Part shown: piece by piece, positions 24,411-36,985 of the stretch
Layout: the number at the start of each line of letters is the position of its first letter
Position numbering within the stretch: position 1 is the first letter of the stretch
Assembly (NCBI GenBank): GCA_027574665.1
Contig: CM050657.1
Coordinates: 16,318,404 to 16,382,403 of the forward strand
Source: Rhynochetos jubatus
Lineage: Eukaryota; Chordata; Aves; Eurypygiformes; Rhynochetidae
Reading direction: 5' to 3'
Length of the DNA stretch: 64,000 nt
Notes under the pieces: generated by a model
Seen by the model: the letters and a program-made list of their open reading frames with translations, nothing else
The model's database searches: none
What the model was told of the DNA's origin: nothing
Translations under genes and position numbers: made by a program

Positions 24411-26750
24411 CATATTCCTCAGTAATTAGTGTGCAGTAAATTAATTCTCTCCTTGTTCTTTCATCAGATATTGGATTAAGAAACTTCCACTGTACCAACA
24501 CAGCGAGCTAGATTAGGAATTTCCCACCCATAATACCTTTGTTTAATATTTGTCTTGTATATGTTATTCTGCCTTAATGCTTTACATGATAAGAAATGTT
24601 ATAGTTAGAAGCAGAAACCTCCAATTAATTTAAGTTGAGTCACATATTTGTTTGAAATTATTAGACTCAAATTAAATGCATTCACATGGTTCTACAGTCT
24701 TTTCCTTTAGGCAGCCCTACATTTTCCTTAAGAAAAAAAATGGCTTTTCTATTTATATAAAGGGCATTTAAATCACTTGAAGATTTTTCATCAACTGCTA
24801 TGAGCGTTAAATCAGATCCAAAGTAAACACCTCGTTATAGATCTGTCTTCCACATTATGTCAATATGGGCCAATGACCAGCGAAGGTGTCCTCTTACAAA
24901 TCCAGGGAAAGTAACACACAAACTCAATAGAAGGGCATTACCGGCACAGTCCACTGAAATTATGCATGTTTCGCAAACATTTTCACAGTTCATTTCACCT
25001 TTTCCACATCCATTAAGACGCACGGCATACAGACACTATTGTTCCCAGATCAGTCCAAACTAGGTGAACACCTTTGCTCAGTGATTAAGGCTCCTCTTCT
25101 CAAACTATATTCCCCTTTATGTGAAATAATCCTGCGCAAATCACCCACCTGCATGGTTTTGATGTAGCAGTCCAACTGTCCAAAGCATAAGGTATTTTCT
25201 AACAAGGGATACTTTTGCCTATACAAATCAATGGAAAGTTCAGTAAGTGGTGTTTGTATGTTATGCTTTAAAAGCCTACAGGTTGATGAATACAATGTTT
25301 TCACTCAGTGACAGAAACAGGTAATGCAAGTGATGTGTGACAGGCAGGAGGAAACATTGCTCCTTCCTGAAGCCGTGCCTAAAACATCTTAGGTCGTATC
25401 AAGCACCAGTGCAGGCACACGGGGTACTTGAGCCTAGTTTGGACAAGACACACTTTTAGCTATATGGAATTAAGAGGAGGTAGAGAGAGGATCTGGGGCA
25501 GAAGAGGTTTGGCATTTTTTTTAACCAGCTCACTGATAAGGAGTATGAACCACTGGCCACCTACTATTGGAATTATCCATAACCGTGTGGATAGCTCCCA
25601 AGTTTCCACCTCACTTTTCTACTTGAATCAGCAAGACATACCAAGTTACACCTGGAAAATGACTTGCCTAAGAAGTCAAAAACTTTGTTTTAGCTCTTTG
25701 TCCTGTACACCTTCCATGAGTTTCTAAGCCTTTCTGAAAACTGATTTTCAAGAAAGAGAGTGAGCAGGACAGCATCTGATATCCTAAATAGCTTGTACAT
25801 AGATTAAAGTCTTACAGCCTGCAAGACTGGGATACTGCAGGTGTGGGGGCTATGAACTTCCATCAACACGTGAGATGCAAGAACAGCACTGCTGCTTTTG
25901 GGTGGGATAACAGACACAGGGGTCTCCCTGTTCTCCTGCTATTTCTGCCTTACCAAACACAGTCAACAACGTCCTCCGTTGTGTGGAAAAGTAGGGCAGC
26001 ACAGAAGCATAGGGCAGAGTAACTGCGTACCACATCTCTGCTGAGTAGAAGACACTTTCTACCCGGGGCAACCTGTTATCATAGGAATCCAAACCAAGGC
26101 TTGGCCCCAAGCAGGGAGAAATGCAGCACACCTTACTCTTGCTGTCATGAGTATTTACTTCACCCCTCTGATTACACAAGAACAGTCTTCAGTGCGCTCT
26201 AAGCCACTATGGCAAACACACCTTTAATTCTTCAGGAGCAGAAATACTGGGACATCTTGGGAAGAGCATTCATGTCTGAGGGTTTTAACATAATTTATGG
26301 AACCAAAGATCACCCAAAAGCATCAGAAACATGGTGATATTCTTTCCCAGCTTCCACCTGCCCCCCCTTAACATACCGAGGCTAGTCTCTCCCCATAGCA
26401 AACTCTCCTTGGGCTTACTGAGTCTGGGAAGATTCATAGAAGATGCTTCCAAAAAAAAGTTTCAAGTGAGATTCATGACAGACTCTAACTTCAGCAAAAC
26501 AAGCCAATAATCAGTACGGAAAAGGGCTTCCTAAGTATGAGATACTGAACAAAAGCAGATCTCTAAGGCTGTGACAAGCTGATAGTAACATTTTTTTTTT
26601 TTTCCTATTTGGGCCCATCAGTTTAAGCAACACACAAATTATTTTACAAAAGTGCAAAGAACATGAAGACCTTACATGTCATATTACGCCTCTGGTTACA
26701 CCATGGTTTGGCTTATTAGAAGAGATAATATTTTATTTTATTTAGAAAGT
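24411..26750. other. non-coding stretch
   Basis: AT-rich at the left end (to about 24800) with several AATTA/TAATTA cores. The longest frame is 109 codons (25850-26179, minus), unrecognised. No mobile element recognised. Confidence 0.5.
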
Positions 26751-26792
26751 TTAGGTTTTGGGGATTGTTTTTGGTTTTTGTTTTGTTTTTTT
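26751..26792. repeat. T/G-rich low-complexity tract
   Basis: T runs separated by one to five Gs, similar in style to the tract at 14941-14998, with no stable period. Confidence 0.75.
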
Positions 26793-29700
26793 AATCTAAA
26801 ATGTTCAGTTTATTCAGTAAATAGCCTATCAGGATAAAGGGTCACTGAGTATGCCAAGAGAAAGTATATCTTTTGAATTAAAGGATCGAAAACTCAGTCA
26901 GGCAGAATACTGGTTGCTCTCAAGAACATTATGGGAACTAATGAAAGAATCTGATTTCCTGCCTTATACAATTAAGTAATCAGCTGCCTTCGGTTACCCC
27001 TAACAACTTACACAGACAAGGGGATTACTAAGCAAACAGACTGCAGCATTTCAGAATACACAGTCAACAGGAATGCTGAAGTGACATGCATTCCCAGGGG
27101 AGTCACTACCTTTTCAATTTTAAGAGAAGGAAGTGGGATTATTGAAAATTTAGGACTTGGCAGACCTTTACAGAAGTGGTCTGGCTGATGTAATGTGCAC
27201 TATAAAGCCAAGTCCAAAAATAACTCTTGCCATCTGAAGAAGATTTCCCTTACTACCCATTCTCTAAGATACAGTGATCTGGTTCAAACAGAGGGATCTT
27301 TAGATGCAATATAAAACCATCTTGTTCAGACCGGAATAAATTCCTATGATCATGCATTCAGTACAAAGCACTATGTTGTGGCATACTGCAGTGGGGAAGA
27401 ACAATGTTAAACAAATGCTATAGCTTCAGCTGTGGGTAACTTATTTATGAAAAGTAACAAAAATATTTCTTAATCACTGAAGAGTGACTTAATATGTACC
27501 AGTACAAAATGAGCAGTGAACAGCCCTCCCCCAAACCCCTCCATACAAGCCCGTTGGGGACTGGGTTCTTGGCAGTTACTAGAAGCTTAGAGATTTAGGA
27601 CTTCAGCAGAAGCAGTGCTAAGAAATTTTGGGAATCCATCCCTAAGCCAACACCACAATGAGTGGCAGAATAAACACAGTTTAGTTTTCTCACAGAGGGC
27701 AGGGTAGTATTTGGGGTTCCTTTCTTTTTATATTAATAGAGTTTGCTGTCTGCTTCTCAGCTAATTAGTACTGCTGGTAACAGGACTGGGACTGTTGTAA
27801 CAACACCCAGAGGTACTTTTCCTGAGCAGTCTGCAGCCTTCTGGGCAGGGTGAGGGGAACTGCTGTTTTCCATGAGGTTGCTCGAACCAGTCAAATAAAA
27901 ATTTGAAAGTCTGTCAGTGAAAAGAGGTAACATATTTACAATTTGATGAAGGGGAAAAAAAAAAAAAAAAGGTAATGGGAGAAAGAACATGAGCAATAGT
28001 CGTCTTCTAGAGTGACTGAATGCCCAAAGACAAATTAAAATGCTATGCTGCTCACTTGAAACCGGTAGAGCACTAGATGTGATGAACGGAGTAGTGCTTC
28101 AGAAATAAGGTAAATATTCACTCTGACTTACTATTTTCTACTGAGACACTAGAGACATATTAAATAAACAGCTGTGCAACGTTGAAAATACTTCCAAAAG
28201 AATAAGAGAAAACTGTCAGCACTGCCAAAAGATAACATAGAGAGGGGGAAAAAAAATCTTGTAGTTAAGAGACATGAAAAGTGAAATTTAGTGTAAAAGT
28301 GCATTGCCTCTCAGTTTTGAACAATGTGAACTCTCTCCTGCACCATCTGGCTCCACTGTCCCCACCACAGGGTGATTTAATTATTGGGGAAACATTTGCT
28401 AACAACAGCACCTGGCTGCTGTTTGGTGTTTAACTTTCCCTTCCTGCTCCCACAGCCTCAGGCATATCTGCAGAGTTGCTCATGGATACAATAATCATCT
28501 TAGTTGGCCAATGGTTTCAAATCCAATAAATGACCTGGCTATGATTATTCAATTGACAAACTTCGAGCTGCCCTAAAAGACCATGATTTTATCTCATTTA
28601 CCATTTCATTCTGGACAGATCCAAAACTGGCTTCAAAATTTCTGACAATTTGACTTGTCCCCCTTCCCCAGTGTCCTCAGGTGTCAAGATTTGGGCAAAG
28701 TGCAACTGTGTGCTGCTAGGCAGTATAAAGAAGATTAGGCAATCTGACACGAGAGATGGGATTAACCACTGAAATACAACCTCAGACCTTTTGGTTGTTC
28801 TGCTGGGTTGGATTAAGTCACAAAAAGATCCTTTACCAATTCCAGCCAAAGGTACTCAAAATACTCCTACAAAAAAAACATTCCTTGTAATCCGTCACAT
28901 GAAATCAGCCACACTTTCTAAACTGAAGAAAACCAGGAGGCCAAACTCCAGGAGGCACCACACTGCTGCCTCCCAACCCAGCCTCAACCCTGTGATCAGG
29001 CCAGAGCCTCATCTACCCACTGAACTAGCCACAGCTACCACCTGCCTGCCTAGGACTACAAGCGGCTTGTTGGTACAACAAACCTGTTTCTCGACTTTTA
29101 TTAAGCTCAGTTTGGGATGCAACATCACGTGGCCCTCACGTTGCTTTTAGTACACACTGCTGACTGATGTATTCCTGCACAACATTAGAGAGCCGACACC
29201 TGGCAATGCATAGCTCCTTCACTCCCTAGACACACTGTTGTCCTGTCAGAATCTTCCTATTCCACATTGCCTCCTCAACGATGAGCTGTGGAGCCAGCAT
29301 TTGGGATGCACATGATCAGATTTGGACCCCTGGACATAATGAATTTCAACAACAAGATATTTAAAATGCTTTTTTCTTTTCCTAGGAATCTTCCAATGAT
29401 CTGTTCCCATACTCAACATTATTCTTGCTTTCCCCAAACTGCAAGCAGCCTTAGCGCAAAGAGACAGTAAGACGTGGAATAGCAGGCTTAGATCACAATC
29501 CAGATAGCAGCTAAATCAGCAGAGAGGCAGCTAAGTAAACGGAGATGCCTTAAAGCAGGCGAGGGCTTTATTTGTATTGCTCTGCTGTTCTCACAGGCGG
29601 AGCAACACAGCTCAGGGCAAAGGACAGGACTTTGTTACATCATTTCTGCACAGAGAGTCAGATCTCTGCTAACTTTCTGAGCATCTCTCTAACCACTGGT

Positions 29701-30789
29701 ATTCTGCAGAGTGAGTCAGCACGCACCTGAGACTGTGCTCACTGGAGATGCTGTGCCAGGTCCGAAAGGATATCCATCCCCAGCGATCTTTAAAAAGACA
29801 CCCCTAATTGTCACAGTAGTGAGGTAGCAAAGACACTTCCCTATTCCAGCCAGGAGGATTTAAAACAAGCACACACCAAAAAAACCACCCCACACCACCA
29901 CAAAAATTGTCAGATCCAAACATAGACAGTAAGGTTCATTGACTAAAGGTTGCAAACAAAAATACAGGCAATAAATAAGCTATGTTCTCCAATTACACTT
30001 TGCAGAAATGCAGGAATTGCTGGAAGTTTAGACCATTCCCTGAACAGTAATAGCAACACACCTAGAAATTTTCTTGATATGTCATGCCAGAATTCTGAAC
30101 ACAGAAAATATCCAGCAGATATTGTGTCTGTAATTGCATAATTCTAGGAACAAAGCTAAACTCTCAGCTTTCCAAGTAAGAAAAAAGCATTGAGTGTATA
30201 GAGATGAAAGAGATTAAAGAGGCAAATCAGACTAACAGTAATAATGTATGCCTTCAGCTCCTTCCTATGCACTAATGTGACACAGTGTTCACAATTACTT
30301 TTGCTTACTTTGCCATCTTGAGGTGATTTCTCTTTAAAGTAGAGAAAAAGCAAATAAAAATCTAAGAAATTATGAACTGTAAAGTATTAAAATGGGTACT
30401 TCATACAGCTTCTTCTGCAATACAAGAAAAAGTTCCAGGAATACAAAAGGCAGCATACTCTAACGGAATATGTTTAAATGTGTACTTTCTTGAATCCTGT
30501 GGAAAAATCTGTCCTCACTCTTGTCTTCCATGGTGGCAACACTGGGAGTGGGGGAGGTTTCATCCTCTGTCTCTTCTCCCTGTACTCCTTTTACACAGAT
30601 CTTATTCACAAATTCACCATGTCTTAATGTCTCTAAAAGTCCACATCTCCACCCCAAATCTCCCTGCTGTTCCAAGCTGGGTCCTTTTCCTATTGCTAGG
30701 ATATCCATGAGGGGTAGGGATTTAAAAAAATAAAATCAGACCACATCCAAATCAGATATATCTAAGTTCTCTCCCTTCCCAGTTTTGTT
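26793..30789. other. non-coding stretch
   Basis: The longest frame is 119 codons (28791-29150, plus), without a recognisable domain. An A16 run lies at 27955-27970. No gene or RNA gene recognised. Confidence 0.5.
27955..27970. repeat. A16 homopolymer
   Basis: Sixteen consecutive A, preceded by GGGG and followed by GG. Confidence 0.85.
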
Positions 30790-31547
30790 CTTTTCTCACT
30801 GTTGAACTTACCACCATCTTCCCCATCACTCATGTCCACTGTCACCCAAAATATGGAGACCTCACCAGTATCAGTATCACCTTAGATTCAGAGCTTCCTC
30901 TCAAGTGCCACATGGGCAATTTCCACTGTTCTTATCAACAGGCACTTGAGCCGACTCTTATCTAAGCTGTCTCATATCAGTTCCTGCCACTGTCCTCTGG
31001 CTACAATTAAACACCATAATGTTTGCTCCTATCTCATCATAAGGGAGAGATAATTTCTTAGCTCCTGTCTTTGACTATACATTCCATTTCTCAGCTGGTT
31101 CACCTTTTCTACTACAAACATAAGCTTACTTTCCTTGGCAAGGACTTTCACAGCTTATCACTGACTCCATCTTCCTCATCGTCATCCTCTCAAGATAGCA
31201 GTCTGAAACACGCTTGTCACATTTACAGAAACACACCTCCATGATTTCAACCACAGTGCCTGTGTGTTCAGTGAGCTCCCTGCAAGCTCATTCATGTCCT
31301 CTCCCAACCTCCTCACCAAGAATCACAGGTGATGCACTGACAACTCACATTTTGTGGCCACCGCTTTTCATGTTGATCAATAAGGTCTCATAACGCTCTT
31401 CCGCCTCTCTCTATCTGTCTCTAGATCTTCTCTGAGGCTGTAAGCTCTTTGAGGCAGCAATTAACTTTTTGTTATACGTTTGCTTAATACGCAGAAGTCC
31501 AGCCTTTGGACAAATAAAAAGCACCTACGGTATTCATCATCACAAAA
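30790..31547 (+). mobile_element. ancient L2/L3-like LINE relic, 3' part
   Basis: The 3' tail (31421-31547) is the clearest part. GGCTGTAAGCTCTTTGAGGC (31436-31455) and the following TTTTTGTTATACGTTTG align by eye with the classic L2/L3 end (TGTAAGCTCTTTGAGGCAGG, then TTTTTGTTCTGTGTTTG). CACCTACGGTATTCATCATC resembles its terminal CGCTACGGTAATAC. The preceding 600 nt are C/T-rich with CATCTTCC and TCATCATC-like stretches, in keeping with a heavily decayed ORF2 end, but this part is much less certain. No intact ORF remains, so the element is dead. The exact family needs a repeat library. Confidence 0.5.
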
Positions 31548-34500
31548 TACCATTGGTATAAAGAACTTCCATAGTTACAGGTAATACAACAAATCATGCA
31601 TCAGCATATAAACAGGATTTACCTCTTCTTTTTTGACTCAGGAGGGCCCATATGTTCCCACTATGGGTTTTATTGTATTCCCTCTTGAAGAATCTATTAC
31701 TGGCCCTTGTCAGGCTACCGGCTATGGCAGCACAGTAACCTGTTTTTCTATGCAGTCTGATAAATGAGCCAATAAATTCTAAATTCACTACAATGGGTGC
31801 TTCAATTATTGCTATTATTTACTGTCATCTGTTACATGTTAACTGTCTCATTGGGACTGGACCAGTTGGCACTACTGAGAGGGGTGAAAACCCTTCTGTT
31901 GCATTAAAAAAAGAAAACTGGTCCTGTAGAACTTCACAGGAAGGATGAGAGGAATATTAAAGTACGAACAATTTCTATGGGAGCAAGAACTCCCTACAGA
32001 AAAGGGAGTCCTCACATTGCCCATTGTTTTCATCTACTACATTGCTGATTAGAAGCTTTACTGTGGAATATTTAGCAAAAAAAGAACCTGGATATTTTAG
32101 GACGGATGGTTGGCCAGAAAACCAGACAGACAATTGATCCAAACAAATGGTTGCATGGGAGGAGAAAAAAGCAAAGAACAGGAGTTGTCACAAAAAAAAA
32201 AAAAAAAAAGAACAGCAATGTTAACCCAGTGCTAAACTGTTTCTTTTTAAAATACCTGAGCTTGATTGCTGGCGGGGGGGAGGGGGAGAGAGTCAACCAC
32301 ATCTACTATAAACCTGGAATGGGAGAGTATGAAAAGGGGTGAGGGAGTAACATCAAGTGCATACTACAAAATGTATCACTAACAGGGCATTAAAAATCCT
32401 TTAGTCCCTGCAATAAAAACATGCCAACAAGATCTGCATGTGTCTTCTAAATGGGAAACACTGTGATATTTGGATATTTATTGTAGGCATTGTTCTGTTC
32501 TTTTTTTTAGTTGAAGTCAGGTATAGAAACATTACATGCAAAATACACTGAAATCATGCTTTCCTAACCAGCATTACCACGTGACTAATGTTGATCTGCT
32601 GTTAGATTCACAGAACTATGCTGGGTTATTGCTCAGCTCAACACACATCTCTGGTACAGACAAACAAAGTTGAAAGTGATGGATTAGTTGCATGTAATTC
32701 ATTTGACAAGCATCAGAAAGTGGAGAGCATTGAGAGGAAAAAAAAAAAAACACACACCTTTACCAAAGCCACGTAACCTGAGTTAATGAAATTATATTTA
32801 ACTAAGGGTGTGTATTTAGACTTGATCTTACCTTGGTGACTTAGCCATTAGTAGGAATTCATTGTTTACCTCCACGATTCTTATCGGTACTTAGGCAGTG
32901 TTTGCACGTGATTTTCAACTGATTGCTCAACATGCTTTATGTTAGACTGTTTTGAAATAAATGAAAACACAGCAAGATCACAGAGAGCTAATCTCAATTA
33001 TCTAATCTGCTTAAAACTGCATGGTTTCTTTTCTTGTTGAGGCCACATTAAGGCTTCCTCTATGGGCAGAGCTGCACCTACTGATGCCAAAACAGACATC
33101 TGTTTTTATTTTTGCAAGACCAAAACTTTTCTATCAGTGAAAGAGAAACAGTTACTATTCCAAATTACTTTTCTTAGGTCATTTGAGGATCACTCCTCAA
33201 GAGGTAATAACCCCCTATAATGATTACATGCTCCTACTGACATCAGTGATAACTGTGGGTGTTTGATTTACATAATAAACCCTCTCTTTAAAACAAACAA
33301 ACACACCACACAACATGGCAGACCTCTGAGAATCTGATCATAGGATGGTGAACATTGAGCTATGAGCATCTCCAAGAAAGCTGGATAGCTCCTAAAGTCT
33401 GCAGTGGTACAGGGGAAGAAAAAAAAATCAAATCTGAGTATTCTGACTTAAAGTCTACACTACAGCTGACTCTGGAGAGCAGACCTTGTCCAGCAATTCA
33501 TGAGAAGAACAGAAAAACAGACTTCCTGCAAAATCATTAAGCCAACAGGCAACTTACAAAAACAACACATGAAAGAAAAGAATTTGCAAACAGCTTTTAT
33601 TATTTGTGTGTTTGCACTGACTGAAGAGCATAACAGCCAAAACTCTCTCACCCAAAATGAATATGCTTTAGCCTTATGCAATCAGTTCTAAGATTTCGCC
33701 TGGAGCACAGCTGAACTTCATAACCAAACTCCCTGAGTAGATTCTATTTCTAGGTCAACTTCTTCTAAAGATATTATTAACAACATTTAAGAAGAAAAAA
33801 AACAGCTTAGTAGCTAAGGAGTTAATGCAGACATTAAAGAGCTTTCGTTTGTCTGCCAAGATCTGATGTCTCTGTTGTCTTCTTAGAGAATAAGTTTGCC
33901 CTTGGGACATGTCTTTCAAGCAGCTGGAACCCTAGGGGCAATTCATGAAAAAAGGACTTCTAGGAACACTTTTACTTAGTGCACGCTCTCCTTCTCTCCA
34001 CACCAGCCATTGTTATGTATCCTGTATTGTGGGTTACAGTAAGAGAGTACTACACTTATACCCCATGGTCCTCCTAACAGGTTTCCAGCAGTAACAGCTA
34101 GGTAAGTAAACTGGAACTATCAGAATATGCTGTTTTGAAAGTGAGAAATGTTCAAACATCTGGTTTTGAAGCACATGGCTAAACTTAGCTGCTCTTTCCC
34201 CCCCCTCTTCCTACATTTTCATCTTCCCCAACATACTATTTACCATCCAGTATCTGATTGCCAACATGATTATACTCACAGGTTTTTTTCAGGCTTCGTG
34301 ACAATCTATTTCTTCTCCAGGACTCTACACAATGTACCATGTACACAGGGCACCACCGAGGGAATAATCAACATTCAGTGCAAGGGCCAGGGAGAAGCAC
34401 ATTAGAGCAGCAGGAGCTAGAGCAGCACTGGCATTTTCATTACAGTGTGCATGGTAAGGAAGGGCCTGGCTCAAGATGGAGCAATTGAATGGCAGAAAGA

Positions 34501-36759
34501 CTCTGTAGGCTTGCTTAGGATTTCCTGAAGTCTCAGCACTTGCCTGATGACCTTCCTTATGAGACAGATCTTTATTATAGCTTTTTAGCCAGGAGTTCAA
34601 AGGAATAGTACTGACAAAATAAGAGAGATGATTCCCTTCCACATCCCAGATCAAAGCTTGCCAGCGTGGTAAGGAATTATCTCACAACCTTTTCTTCTTC
34701 CATACACCAACATGAATACTCAATCAAGAAGCAGCAATGAGCATAAAGGTTCAGAGACAATCCCTGGTTAAGCACCAAAATTTGCATGCTGTCAGAATTA
34801 TCTGAACTTCGTGAGTCTGCAATATGAGGTTGAGCTTTTCCCCTTCAGGAACCACCACTGTCTGATTATGGTCTTCATGTGATACATTCTCAGTAAAAGG
34901 AAAAAAAAAAACTGAAATATTGATTTTTCCAAAATATGACAAGATACTAGCAAGAAAATCACATTCAACTAATAAATCAGGAGAGAGGAAAAGCAAGATT
35001 GAAAAGCATGCACATTTTCCTGCATTCTAACAGCAACTTATTTATGACTACCTTCAGTTTCAGCAGAGTTCAGACAAATGACAGAAGTCCACAATCCCTA
35101 AAAACAAATATGCAAATGGAAAGTCTGACCATTTTCCTGCCATAATGCTTCATAAAATCCATGGCTTCTTTAGCTTACTTTTACACATATGCATGGGCCT
35201 GAGAGAGTTAGTGTTGTGTCCAGAGCTGTCCAATGAGTACTAGCAACTTGACCATATATCATTAGAGTAAGACTAACTCATAACTGTTGATTCCCTCATT
35301 GAGCCAGCAGGTCACAGATTTTCCTTAGCCCAGTGGGCAAGTGTATGTCTTGCTTGCACGTGGCAGATTTGAACGTTGTTTTTGCCATGACATGGTTAAC
35401 ATCCATACTGGACATGAAGCCTTAATTAGTACAAGTCAATAGTAGCAAATTATACCCAGACTGGCAACAAAAGCATATGAAAAAGTAAATGAAAGTATCC
35501 ATGAGATTCCAAAACTAACAGAAATTACAAGCATACTCTTCCAATAATCACAACGTGAAAATATCTGGGGAAAAAAAACAACATGTGGGTTTTCCACATA
35601 GCACAATTTGGTCTGCTGCAAAAGGAGGAGACAAACATACAGTTGGGCTTTTAAAAAACCCACAAACTTAAGAGATTTGATCAGTCTGAAAACTTTTTTT
35701 CCAGACAGACACAAAGCAACATTTCTGTTGCCAAACCTTAACATTTTATTACAAGATTTGCAGTAGCCTGATGGAAAATAACAAGATTTCCATCAGCAGC
35801 CCAGGTTTCCTAGAATCTTATTATTTAAGAATCTATTTTATTTAAAAGGGACATATTTCCAACCCTCACTGATGTGGGCAAAGTAATATTTTTAATCCAT
35901 TTTCATTGTTTTGAAAGATCTGGCTCACTGAATAGTAAACATTTGGGGTTGGCCATATGTATTTCACTATTTCTCTGCCTGAGCATAAGCTCAAGGAACG
36001 CTTCTCTCTTTCACCAGAAATATTTCTTGGCTAATGACTTCTGGGAGTACTTGATCATTATTTTCTCAGGCCATCGGGACAGATTCTTTGCATGAAGCCA
36101 GCAAAGGAGTCTGTCTCAGACTAAGAAGAATCTCGCCATACTGCTGCCCAGAAAGGAAAGTCTTTTCTATACAGCTTTAGAGGTACGTGCAAAGGAGGAT
36201 GCTGTCTCTGCTCTACTCAAAAGCAATAGGTTCCTGCTACCTTTGGTGAGTCAGGCAATATGCAACTTACCATGGCAAAACCCAAATTTAGTTTTGACAT
36301 GCTGCTCTTATGATTTCCCTTTCACTGTTGAGTCTGTGCCTGTTCACACCCATTTACAGGCAGGATTTCACTCTTTGTCAACTAGCAAAGTGATTCCTGG
36401 AACTATCAGATGAAGACTGACTTCTTCTCACTCAAAATATTATGCAGCACAATTCTTCAGCTATTTCCCTGCAAATGAGTCTGACAAGTGCTGTATAATG
36501 TGCAAACCAAGTTATACAAACAAAAGCATGAACAGAAATAAAATGATACAGAACAAACTTGCAACAGTTGTGAGGCTGCACAGACAGCAATTAGTTGGCT
36601 GCCAATGCAACAGAAAAGATGAATTCGCTATTCAAAAAACCCCACTAAACAGCACATAACATGTACTCCACATGAACCTAAGACAATGGCTCCTCAGACA
36701 GAAGAGCTGCATTGGCACCAGCATGAACATACTTCCCCTACCCACAAAAAACCTATTTT
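31548..36759. other. non-coding stretch
   Basis: The longest frame is 109 codons (34325-34654, minus), unrecognised. It contains an A18 run (32192-32209), a short (AAAC)n near 33290-33305 and an octamer ATGCAAAT at 35110-35117. A minus-strand donor AAG|GTAAGA at about 32833 follows an 18-codon open frame but lacks a good acceptor. Confidence 0.5.
32192..32209. repeat. A18 homopolymer
   Basis: Eighteen consecutive A after CAC-A. A G-rich stretch (seven Gs, then five Gs) follows about 70 nt later at 32274-32286. Confidence 0.85.
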
Positions 36760-36985
36760 CTAAGGACCAGTCTCAGGTGGTGATGTGAAGATTCCCAAAT
36801 TCTATCACTGAGTCATTACGTGACCTTGAGGAAAAAGATTCACTTAAGTGCATAGGGTCTCCATTTACCTATTGTAGGAAAGGTATATAATCATAACAAC
36901 ACTTACCAGTAATGCAGAAGGGTTGTGAGGCTTAATTAATCATTAAGTGCTTCAAGGTCCTCAGCTGCATAATGGCAATCTTAAT
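36760..36985 (+). mobile_element. ancient MIR-type (CORE) SINE relic
   Basis: Collinear matches by eye to the MIR family: TGACCTTGAGG (36821-36831) for TGACCTTGGGC; CACTTAA (36841-36847); CCATTTACCTATTGTAG for the TTTCCTCATCTGTAA region; TATAATCATAACAACACTTACC (36886-36907) for GATAATAATAACACTTACC; GGGTTGTGAGG (36920-36930); and AAGTGCTTCAAGGTCCTC (36945-36962) for AAGTGCTTTGAGATCCTC. The last segment is characteristic of the amniote version of MIR. The relic is sense on the plus strand, heavily diverged and non-functional. The 5' tRNA-like head is not recognisable. Confidence 0.7.

Noticed and set aside
32812..32880. Minus-strand exon ending in AAG|GTAAGA
   Set aside because: Open for about 18 codons and protein-like, but no acceptor with a pyrimidine tract precedes it.
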